Of a stretch of 64,000 bases of DNA, positions 43,713 through 51,185 are shown piece after piece; positions within the stretch are counted from its first letter, which is position 1, and every line of letters begins with the position of its first letter. The notes under the pieces were generated by a model that made no database searches, was not told where the DNA came from, and saw nothing but the letters and a program-made list of their open reading frames with translations. The stretch covers positions 1-64,000 of the forward strand of contig JAYSFC010000003.1 of assembly GCA_041913505.1 (NCBI GenBank), in the 5' to 3' direction. The DNA comes from JAYSFC01 sp041913505 (lineage in GTDB: Bacteria; Pseudomonadota; Gammaproteobacteria; Burkholderiales; Burkholderiaceae_C). Both the position numbers and the translations under genes were made by a program.

Positions 43713-46241
43713 CTACTGCGCCGCCCGGCGCAGGGTTTCGACCACGGGGCGGCGCAGCACCTCGCGCAGCCCCCACCAGCCCGCCAGCAGCGCCAGCAGC
43801 GCACCCACCACGCCACCGGCCAGCGGCACCAGCGGAGACGCGGTCCAGCGGAAATCGAACGCATAGCGCGCCAGGGCCCAACCCACGGCCACGGCCACCG
43901 TGCTGGCCAGCACGCCCGCCAGCAGGCCCACGCCGGCCAGTTCGGCGCGCTGCACCTGGCGCAGCAGGCTGGCGCGCGCGCCCACCGCGCGCATGATGGC
44001 GAACTCGCGGGCGCGCTCTTCCCGCGTGGCCGTTACGGCCGCGAACAGCACCACGAGCCCCGCCGCGAGCGTGAAGCCGAACAGAAACTCCACCGCGCGA
44101 ATGACCTGATCCAGCACGCGCTGCACCTGCGCGATCGTGCTGCCCATATCGACGTTCGTAATGTTTGGGAACTGGCGTACGAGCGCATTGTCGAATCCCG
44201 CCACCTCGGGTGCCCGGTAGGCCGCAAGGTAAGTCACCGGCACATCGCCCAGGTGCTCAACGGGATACATCACGAAGAAGTTGGCACGCATCGAACCCCA
44301 ATCCACCTTGCGCAGGCTGGTGATGCGTGCTTCGCTCACCACCCCGCCGATATCGAATCGCAGCGTGTCGCCGAGCTTGAGGCCCAGCGTCTCGGCAATG
44401 CCCTCCTCCACGCTCACCGCCCCTTGCTCACCTGGCGTCCAGCGGCCCGCCACGATCTGGTTGTGCGCGGGCGCCTGGGCGGCGTTGGAGAGGTTGAACT
44501 CGCGGTCCACGAGGCGTTTGGCGCGGTCCTCGGCATAGTCGGCCGGGCCCACTGCGTGCCCGTTCACCGCCACGAGGCGGCCTCGGATCATGGGGTACCA
44601 GTCATAGCGGCGCACACCGGCCTCACGCAGTGCGCGCTGGAAGCCATCGGCCTGGTCGGGCATCACGTTGATCACGAAACGGTTGGGTGCATCGGGTGGC
44701 GTGGCCTGGCGCCAGCTGCTGATGAGGTCGGTGCGCAACAGCACCAGCAGCACCAGCGCGAGCAGGCCCACTGCCAGGCTGCTGACCTGCACCACCGCGT
44801 AGGCCGGGCGCGCCGAAATCTGCCGTGTGGCCAGCACCAGCCAGCGCGGCGCCGTAGCCTCGTTGACGCTGCGGCGCAGCACCTTCACGGCGAGCCAGCT
44901 CAGGGCCGCGAACAGCGCCACGGCACCTGCGAAGCCGCCCACGGCGATGAGGCCGAGCACCAGGTCGCTGCTCACCGCCAGCAGCAGCGCAGCGAAGCCC
45001 GCCACGCCCAGGCCCAACACCGCAAGCGACGCGGGCTTGAGCCCGCCGAGGTCGCGCCGGATCACCCGCAGCGGTGGCACCTGCGCAAGCTGCAACACGG
45101 GCGGCAGCCCGAAGGCGAACAGCAGCGTCAGCCCGATGCCCATGCCGAAAGCCACAGGCCACAGGCTGGGTGCGGGCAGCGCCGTTTCGACGAGGCCCGC
45201 TAGCAACAGCACGAAGAGGTAGTGCACGCCAAAGCCCAGCAGCACGCCGAACGCACTTGCCGCAAGGCCCACGAGCGCGAATTCGACCACGTAGGCCAGC
45301 GCGATGGTACGTTGGCTCTGCCCCAGCACGCGCAGCAATGCGGCGGCGTCGAGGTGGTCGTTGGCGAAGCCGCGCGCAGCCAGCGCCACGGCCACGGCCG
45401 AGAGCAGCGCTGCGAGCAGCGCGACGAGGTTGAGGAATTTCTGCGCACGGTCCAGCGTCTGGCGCATCTCTGGCCGGCCACTGTCGAGCGACTCCACTCG
45501 CACGCCATGCACCTCGGGCCGCGCGGCCTCCTTCACTGCCCAGGCACTGAACGCCTGCACGGCCCCCTGCGCGCCCGCCACGGCAAAGCGGTAGGTCAGG
45601 CGGCTCGCGGGCTGCACGAGACCCGTGGCGGGCACGTCGGCCGCGTTCACCATCACGCGCGGCGCGAAGCTCGAGAATCCTGCCCCCCGGTCGGGCTCGA
45701 TGGTGATGATGCGCGCGATGCGCAGTTGCGCGTCGCCTAGCAACAGCGCATCGCCCATCTTCAGGCCCAGGGCTTCGAGCAGCGACGCATCGACCCAGAC
45801 CTCACCGCGCGCAGGGATGTCCCGCGTCGGGGCGTCGGGCGCGCCGGGCGCCGCCGCCACGCGCAGGCTGCCGCGCAACGGGTAGCCGCGCTCCACGCTC
45901 TTGAGCGCCACGAGCCGGCTCGCACCGCCTTGGGCGTCGCTCGCGCGACCCATGGTCGGGAAACCCATCGTCGTCACCGTGGCCAATCCCAACGCCCGGG
46001 CCTTATCCACAAAGGCCGCAGGCGTGGGGTTGTCGCTGGCCACCACCGCGTCGCCGCCCAAGAGTTGCAGCGCGTCGCGCTGCAAGCCGCCCTGCAACCG
46101 GTCGGCAAAGAAGCCCACCGAGGCCAGGGCCGCCACCGCCAGCGTGACGGCCACCATGAGCAGGCGCAGCTCACCCGCGCGCAGGTCGCGCCAGAGGGTG
46201 CTCCACCCCAGGCGTAGGAATAAGGCGTTCATAGAAGGCAC
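43713..46241 (-). CDS. Large FtsX-family ABC permease (YbbP-like)
   Basis: The 842-residue inner membrane protein has an N-terminal helix, a periplasmic MacB-like domain (about 50-265), then membrane helices. It shows two FtsX units: the first near 265-390, the second near 720-830 with FLFGFTLAAGLVVLFAAV and EFAIMRAVGA. A second periplasmic domain lies between. This matches YbbP, which works with an ATPase (YbbA) and is linked to lipoprotein or cell-envelope handling. No ATP-binding subunit is adjacent in the window. The gene is convergent with the DksA-type gene. Confidence 0.88.
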   Translation of the reverse strand: MPSMNALFLRLGWSTLWRDLRAGELRLLMVAVTLAVAALASVGFFADRLQGGLQRDALQLLGGDAVVASDNPTPAAFVDKARALGLATVTTMGFPTMGRASDAQGGASRLVALKSVERGYPLRGSLRVAAAPGAPDAPTRDIPARGEVWVDASLLEALGLKMGDALLLGDAQLRIARIITIEPDRGAGFSSFAPRVMVNAADVPATGLVQPASRLTYRFAVAGAQGAVQAFSAWAVKEAARPEVHGVRVESLDSGRPEMRQTLDRAQKFLNLVALLAALLSAVAVALAARGFANDHLDAAALLRVLGQSQRTIALAYVVEFALVGLAASAFGVLLGFGVHYLFVLLLAGLVETALPAPSLWPVAFGMGIGLTLLFAFGLPPVLQLAQVPPLRVIRRDLGGLKPASLAVLGLGVAGFAALLLAVSSDLVLGLIAVGGFAGAVALFAALSWLAVKVLRRSVNEATAPRWLVLATRQISARPAYAVVQVSSLAVGLLALVLLVLLRTDLISSWRQATPPDAPNRFVINVMPDQADGFQRALREAGVRRYDWYPMIRGRLVAVNGHAVGPADYAEDRAKRLVDREFNLSNAAQAPAHNQIVAGRWTPGEQGAVSVEEGIAETLGLKLGDTLRFDIGGVVSEARITSLRKVDWGSMRANFFVMYPVEHLGDVPVTYLAAYRAPEVAGFDNALVRQFPNITNVDMGSTIAQVQRVLDQVIRAVEFLFGFTLAAGLVVLFAAVTATREERAREFAIMRAVGARASLLRQVQRAELAGVGLLAGVLASTVAVAVGWALARYAFDFRWTASPLVPLAGGVVGALLALLAGWWGLREVLRRPVVETLRRAAQ

Positions 46242-46295
46242 ACCTTAGCGCAAATCCCCCTGCGGGCCGGCAACGGGGGATTTGCCGGTGGCACG

Positions 46296-47807
46296 CTACG
46301 GCCGCGCGGCGGGCGCCTCGGCGTCCAGCCGCCGCGCCAGCATCTGGAGCATCGGGCCGATGCGTGCGCCAACGCGGATCTGCGGGTTGGAAAAGCCGTC
46401 GGACTTGCCGGCCTCCACCTCACGCTGCGCGATGAGGGGAACGGCCGTCTCGAACGCCTCGGTGAACGAGCGCGTGCGGCGCAGCTGCTCGTCGAACACG
46501 GCCCGCCCGAAGAAGGTGAGCTCGGAACGGCTGCCGCAACCGTACGACGTGTGCGTGGCGTCGGCCGCCGTCATCACGAGTGTGTCTTCGTTCGCGAGCG
46601 GCTCCACCCAGCCACCCGAGTAGCACGCGGAAACGGCAATTACCCGGTGGCGAATGCCCGCCGCATCCAGCACGGCGCGCAACTGCTCGGGGGCGATGGG
46701 CGGCACCTCGAGTGGCCAGTGGCGCGCCGCAAGCTGGTGGTCGCTCGCACCGTGCGATGTCAGGTAGACCACAAGCAGGTCTTCATCGCGGTTCATGCGC
46801 GCGCCGAGCGCTGCGACGGCGCGCTCCAGATTCTGCGGCGTGGCCCAGACATCGGTCTGTGCCGTCTCGGCATGGTTGAGCAGGCGCAGCACGCGGCCCT
46901 GGGCCGCGAAGCGCTGCTCGAGCACCTGCTTAACCATGGCACTTTCGTTGCGAAACACCTCCTCGCCCGCGTAGGGCGCGAACACGAGACCGTACACATC
47001 GACCACACCATCGGTCTGCCCCGCAAGCGCCTGCACCTGCCGCTGCCACAGTGCCTGTTGTGCCTCGAACACCGTTTGCGAAAGGTGCACCCGCGCGGGC
47101 TCGGGCTGGCGGATACCGGGTGCGCCCAGGTCCTCTTCCCAGGGCAGGTCCGGAAACTGCCAAGTGCCCAGGGCCATCACGGCCACCGAAGCCGCCCCGA
47201 AGACTGTGCTGCGCCCGCGGTGCGCAATGCAGCGCGCGCTGACCACGACCAACGCCGCGATCATCCACAGCGCCAGCGCGACATACACCCCCCAGAACAC
47301 GGCCGACCAGGGTGCGGCCTGCCAATGTGCAGGCCATCGCACGGCCCAGAGCTGCAGCCCGTACGCCAGCAAAGTCGGCGGCAAAGGTGCCCAGGTCGCG
47401 AGCACCCACCAGGCCGCCAAGCCTTGCCGCTGCCCGGCGGCCAGGGCCCACCACCCCACCCACAGCAGCACGAGGCTGCTCCACCATGGAGCCAGCCATC
47501 CCCGCACACTGAATGCGGCCGGTCCTTCGACATGGCCGCGCGCCACGGCCACCACCAGGCCACTCGCGATGAGCACCAGTGCAGCGAGCTGCCAGGGCGT
47601 GGGGGCTGCTGTGCCCGTGCGCGGTGTGCGCAGCAGCGTGGCGCGCAGTCCTTCGCGCATCCAGCCCCAAAGCGAGAGGCGGGCCACCTCAGGCTGGGTG
47701 GCGGGCGTGGGCGACTCGGCAGCCACTGCTACCACCGCAGCGGGGCGCGCGACAATGGGCTCGGTATCGATCCAGGCGTTGTGGAGGGCATGCATGGCGC
47801 GCATCAT
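46296..47807 (-). CDS. Membrane-anchored C13 (legumain-like) cysteine peptidase
   Basis: The 503-residue protein has an N-terminal half with about five hydrophobic segments (about 72-215). A soluble C-terminal domain then resembles peptidase family C13: FAPYAGEEVFRNE near 285, LLVVYLTSHGASDH with catalytic His352, and VIAVSACYSGGWVEPL with catalytic Cys395. The 43-residue His-Cys spacing fits legumain/caspase-clan enzymes. Bacterial members are uncharacterised. Topology suggests the protease domain is tethered at the inner membrane. It lies between fdhD and the permease on the same strand, without obvious linkage to either. Confidence 0.88.
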   Translation of the reverse strand: MMRAMHALHNAWIDTEPIVARPAAVVAVAAESPTPATQPEVARLSLWGWMREGLRATLLRTPRTGTAAPTPWQLAALVLIASGLVVAVARGHVEGPAAFSVRGWLAPWWSSLVLLWVGWWALAAGQRQGLAAWWVLATWAPLPPTLLAYGLQLWAVRWPAHWQAAPWSAVFWGVYVALALWMIAALVVVSARCIAHRGRSTVFGAASVAVMALGTWQFPDLPWEEDLGAPGIRQPEPARVHLSQTVFEAQQALWQRQVQALAGQTDGVVDVYGLVFAPYAGEEVFRNESAMVKQVLEQRFAAQGRVLRLLNHAETAQTDVWATPQNLERAVAALGARMNRDEDLLVVYLTSHGASDHQLAARHWPLEVPPIAPEQLRAVLDAAGIRHRVIAVSACYSGGWVEPLANEDTLVMTAADATHTSYGCGSRSELTFFGRAVFDEQLRRTRSFTEAFETAVPLIAQREVEAGKSDGFSNPQIRVGARIGPMLQMLARRLDAEAPAARP

Positions 47808-47846
47808 GCCACCCGGGCCCCACCCGGCGCTTACATCAGCGCGGCA

Positions 47847-48737
47847 TCATGCGCGCCCCGGCCCAGACTCGGCGGGCTGTACCAACCCGGGCTGGAGCAC
47901 CAGGCGCTCGGGCGCGCTGTAGCAGACGAAGCGCCGGTTCGTGGCACGGCCAATGGCGCACAGACCCAGTTGCTGCGCCACCGCGTGGCCCATCTGCGTC
48001 ATGCCGCTGCGCGAGACCACGATGGGCACTCCCATCTGTGCCGATTTGATGACCATCTCGCTCGTCAGCCGGCCCGTGGTGTAGAACACCTTGTCGCCGC
48101 CACCCATGCCGCCAGGCTGCATCCACATCCAGCCCGCAATGGTGTCGATGGCATTGTGCCGCCCCACGTCCTCCACGAAAGTGAGTAATTCCTCGCCGTG
48201 AAACAGCGCGCAGCCATGCACCGACCCCGCCGACTTGTAGGTGCTCTCCATGAGGCGCATGGCGTTCACGAGGCCGTAGAGCTCGGCCTGCGTGATGCAC
48301 GCGGGCGGCAGGGCGATGCGGTCCACCTCGTCCATGAGCCGGCCGAACACGCTGCCCTGGCCGCACCCCGTGGTGACGACCTTGTGTGCAGTGCGCTGCT
48401 CGATGTGGTCGATGCCACCGCGCGTGACCACAGCGGCGGCGTTCACCTCCCAGTCGACGGTGATCGACGCAATCTCATGCACCGATTCCACCAGCCGCTG
48501 GTTGCGCAGGTAGCCGAGCACAAGCAACTCGGGCTGCGCGCCCAGGGTCATGAGCGTGACGATTTCCCGCTTATCCACATAGACGGTCAGCGGCCGCTCG
48601 GCCGGAATGTGCAGGCGCTCGTGTTCACCATGCTCATTCACAACGTCCACGGCATGGGTCAAGGGAGCCTGCGCCTGCGACAGCGAGGGCAGCGCGCCTA
48701 CGAGCGCAGCGCGGGAGGGATCGGCGGAAACGGACAT
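47847..48737 (-). CDS. fdhD: Formate dehydrogenase accessory sulfurtransferase FdhD
   Basis: The 296-residue protein has the FdhD fold: DVVNEHGEHERL near 31, GYLRNQRLVES near 75, the catalytic loop VVTTGCGQGSVFGRL with Cys125, then GALFHG-like GCALFHGEELLTFVEDVGRHNAID near 185 and MVIKSAQMGVPIVVSRSG. FdhD passes sulfur from IscS to the molybdenum cofactor before insertion into formate dehydrogenases. The CxxC of E. coli FdhD is C-G-Q-G here, leaving one Cys. It is the last gene of the formate operon, 70 bases after the small exported protein gene. Confidence 0.93.
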   Translation of the reverse strand: MSVSADPSRAALVGALPSLSQAQAPLTHAVDVVNEHGEHERLHIPAERPLTVYVDKREIVTLMTLGAQPELLVLGYLRNQRLVESVHEIASITVDWEVNAAAVVTRGGIDHIEQRTAHKVVTTGCGQGSVFGRLMDEVDRIALPPACITQAELYGLVNAMRLMESTYKSAGSVHGCALFHGEELLTFVEDVGRHNAIDTIAGWMWMQPGGMGGGDKVFYTTGRLTSEMVIKSAQMGVPIVVSRSGMTQMGHAVAQQLGLCAIGRATNRRFVCYSAPERLVLQPGLVQPAESGPGRA

Positions 48738-48807
48738 GGGGGCAGCGTACACGCAAACGGCCCAGACATGCCTCCAAACACGAGGCATGGGCAGCGTGCG
48801 GGCCTGC

Positions 48808-49125
48808 TCAGGACTTGGGCGCGGGTGCCGCCTCAGCCGGCTTGGGCTCAGGCGGCGTGTAGACGAACGGCCCCGGGTCAGCGCAGGCCGGCGTGGCGAC
48901 GGCGGGCTTCGCTTCCTTGGCGGTGCGCCGGTACGCAGCCGCCGCCCGGTCCTGCGCGAGGCAGAGTTTGTAGTTGTCCACCTTGCCGGCCCAGGCTGCC
49001 TTGGCAGATGCCTCCTGGGCCTTGGCGGCAGCCTCGGGCGAGGGAGCAGGCAGTTTGGCGCTGGCGAGCGAGGCCCCCAGGAGGGCTGCCAGGCAGCCCA
49101 GCGCGCGAACGGTAGGGAAAGGCAT
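48808..49125 (-). CDS. Small exported protein of the formate dehydrogenase cluster
   Basis: The 105-residue protein has a signal peptide (about 1-23, ending LASAKL). A short Ala-rich helix follows, then YKLCLAQDRAAAAYRR and a proline-rich tail with CADPGPFVYTPPEP. Two cysteines in the mature part could form a disulfide. It lies nine bases after the cytochrome b gene and 70 before fdhD. Proteins of this type accompany fdh clusters in related bacteria, but I do not know a family name or function. Periplasmic location is likely. Confidence 0.75.
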   Translation of the reverse strand: MPFPTVRALGCLAALLGASLASAKLPAPSPEAAAKAQEASAKAAWAGKVDNYKLCLAQDRAAAAYRRTAKEAKPAVATPACADPGPFVYTPPEPKPAEAAPAPKS

Positions 49126-49134
49126 GCAGGGGCC

Positions 49135-50310
49135 TCACACTTGTACGGGTTGACTGGATGTGCCCGGGGCTTGCGGGCCCTGAGCGCTGCGCTGCGCGGG
49201 GATCTTGCCGGCGCGGATATCGTCGGCCCAGAGTTCGTGGTGCTCATGGGCCCAGGTCTCGCTCACATAGCCCGTGCGCATGGCCTTGTAAGCGCCGCGC
49301 ATGCCCACGGTGCCCATATAGATGTGGCCCAGCAGCAGCGCCATCATCCAGAGGGCCAGCGTGGCGTGGACCATGTGCGCGATGTGCATCTCGCCGCGCA
49401 GCAGGCCCCAGCCGGGGATGAGCTTGTCGAGCACCAGGCCCGAGAGCACGACGAACACACCAGGAATGGTGATACCCCACCAGAACATGCCTTTCTCGCC
49501 CGCGTTGAAGCGGTGCGAAGGCACCTCATGGTCGCCGCCGAGCATGCCGCCGCCCTTGAGCAGCCAGGTCACATCGGCGCGATTGGCAATGTTGTCGCGC
49601 ACAAAGGTCACGATGATGACCAGCAGCGACACCGCGAACAGCGGCCCCATGAAGTTGTGCAGGTTCTTGAGCGCATAGGTCAGCCAGCCAAACAACTGGC
49701 CGCCCAGCACGGGCAGCAGGAAGAACTTACCGAACGCCATCACGATGCCCGAGACAGCCAGCGTGCAGAACGCAATGGCGTTCGCCCAATGGGCCGCGCG
49801 CTCGAAGGGCGTGAAGCGCTCGATCATGCGGCCCGTGTCGGGGTGCTCGCGGCCCATGGGCCCTTTGGTGAAATAGAAGATGGCCAGGGCCAGCAGCACG
49901 ATGCTGAGCAGTGCGCCGCCATACGGGATGATCCAGCGGTTGCGCACTTGGCGCCAAGCCTCGCCCGCGTTGGTCACGCGCGAGCCCGGGTACTGCACGA
50001 AGGGCTGGATCAGGTTGCCCGCCTCGGGCGCCTGCGTTAAGGGCAGGCTGCTGTAGCCTGTCACGCCCTGCCCCACCTGGCGCCACATGGGCGCGTTGTT
50101 GCCGGGCTGAACCTTCGCGCGCTGGCCGTTGGTCTGCTCTGCATAGCCAGGGTCCTGGCTCGCATCGGGCTTGACCTCGAAGATGCTCTGGCCCTGCACG
50201 CCACCCGGCGCGGTCACGGCCGCCGCGGGTGCGCTGGCGTCCGGCGCAGCGGGTGCCTGGGCCCAAGCGGCCCCCCAGGCCAGCAGCAAGGCACACACGG
50301 CATGTTTCAT
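49135..50310 (-). CDS. Formate dehydrogenase cytochrome b (gamma) subunit
   Basis: The 391-residue protein has a cleavable-looking signal (about 1-19) and a periplasmic stretch with NNAPMWRQVGQGVTGYSSLP. A membrane helix lies near 130, followed by a FdnI-like four-helix cytochrome b domain (about 165-370). RFTPFERAAHWANAIAF, ALKNLHNFMGP and MHIAHMVHATLALWMMALLLGH carry the likely heme-ligand histidines. It passes electrons from periplasmic formate oxidation to quinone. The N-terminal extension before the first helix is larger than in E. coli FdnI and resembles the Fdh gamma of Ralstonia-like bacteria. It follows the small lipoprotein gene by 17 bases. Confidence 0.9.
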   Translation of the reverse strand: MKHAVCALLLAWGAAWAQAPAAPDASAPAAAVTAPGGVQGQSIFEVKPDASQDPGYAEQTNGQRAKVQPGNNAPMWRQVGQGVTGYSSLPLTQAPEAGNLIQPFVQYPGSRVTNAGEAWRQVRNRWIIPYGGALLSIVLLALAIFYFTKGPMGREHPDTGRMIERFTPFERAAHWANAIAFCTLAVSGIVMAFGKFFLLPVLGGQLFGWLTYALKNLHNFMGPLFAVSLLVIIVTFVRDNIANRADVTWLLKGGGMLGGDHEVPSHRFNAGEKGMFWWGITIPGVFVVLSGLVLDKLIPGWGLLRGEMHIAHMVHATLALWMMALLLGHIYMGTVGMRGAYKAMRTGYVSETWAHEHHELWADDIRAGKIPAQRSAQGPQAPGTSSQPVQV

Positions 50311-50327
50311 GGCGGTCCTCGCTTCTT

Positions 50328-50558
50328 TCAGTGGGTACGCGTGTACTCGTTCTGGCCGTACTGCTGGCGGCTGCGCAGGTGCTGCTCCCAGCTGGTCTTG
50401 TCGTCCACCTTCCAGCCAGGGGCCGTGAAGGGGCTCTGCGGCCCCGCATAGGAGGGCGCGCCATGTTTTCCACCGCCGGCCGTCTGCGGCTTCTCGCTGC
50501 AGGCCGCGAGCGCGACCAGGGCCGACAGCGCCACGAGGGTGCGAAGTACCGCGCTCAT
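50328..50558 (-). CDS. Small lipoprotein of the formate dehydrogenase cluster
   Basis: The 76-residue protein begins MSAVLRTLVALSALVALAAC, a lipoprotein signal with Cys20. The mature part is short, with SPFTAPGWKVDDKTSWEQHLRSR and ending YTRTH. The start overlaps the Fe-S subunit stop by four bases (ATGA), and the cytochrome b gene follows in 17 bases. The tight placement between two subunits suggests an assembly or anchoring role, but nothing in the sequence shows it. I do not recognise a named family. Confidence 0.75.
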   Translation of the reverse strand: MSAVLRTLVALSALVALAACSEKPQTAGGGKHGAPSYAGPQSPFTAPGWKVDDKTSWEQHLRSRQQYGQNEYTRTH

Positions 50559-51175
50559 GACTTGGCTCCCGCCGGCGGCTGGCCCGCCTGCTTGGAACCG
50601 TAGGCGGTGCCCCAGCCCCAGACCTCGGCGCCCTTGCCGCGCTGCACCACGCGGTTGCGGAAGATGTCGGCCACCACGTCGCCGTCGCCAGCCAGCAGCG
50701 CCTTGGTCGAGCACATCTCGGCACAGGCGGGCAGCTTGCCCTCGGCCAGGCGGTTGCGCCCGTACTTCTCGAATTCGGCCTGGCTACCATGCTCCTCGGG
50801 GCCACCGGCGCAGAAGGTGCACTTGTCCATCTTGCCGCGCACGCCGAAGGTGCCCTGCGAGGGGAACTGCGGCGCGCCGAACGGGCAGGCATAGCTGCAG
50901 TAGCCGCAGCCGATGCACACGTCCTTGTCGTGCAGCACCACGCCCTCGTCGGTGCGGTAAAAGCAGTTGACGGGGCACACGGCCATGCAGGGCGCGTCGC
51001 TGCAGTGCATGCAGGCCACCGAAATGGACTTCTCGCCCGGCACGCCGTCGTTGAGCGTGACCACGCGGCGGCGGTTCACGCCCCAGGGCACCTCGTGCTC
51101 GTTCTTGCAGGCCGTGACGCAGCCGTTGCACTCGATGCAGCGCTCGGCGTCGCAGATGAATTTCATTCGTGCCAT
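50555..51175 (-). CDS. fdh3B: Formate dehydrogenase iron-sulfur (beta) subunit
   Basis: The 206-residue protein has four cysteine clusters for 4Fe-4S centres: CIECNGCVTACKNEH, CMHCSDAPCMAVCP, CIGCGYCSYACP and CTFC...CAEMC. It has no signal peptide. Like other subunits of this type it is expected to travel through Tat with the alpha subunit. It lacks the C-terminal membrane helix of E. coli FdnH, which suits the Fdh3B group. It lies 10 bases after the alpha subunit gene and carries electrons from alpha to cytochrome b. Confidence 0.93.
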   Translation of the reverse strand: MARMKFICDAERCIECNGCVTACKNEHEVPWGVNRRRVVTLNDGVPGEKSISVACMHCSDAPCMAVCPVNCFYRTDEGVVLHDKDVCIGCGYCSYACPFGAPQFPSQGTFGVRGKMDKCTFCAGGPEEHGSQAEFEKYGRNRLAEGKLPACAEMCSTKALLAGDGDVVADIFRNRVVQRGKGAEVWGWGTAYGSKQAGQPPAGAKS

Positions 51176-51185
51176 CTAGGTCTCC

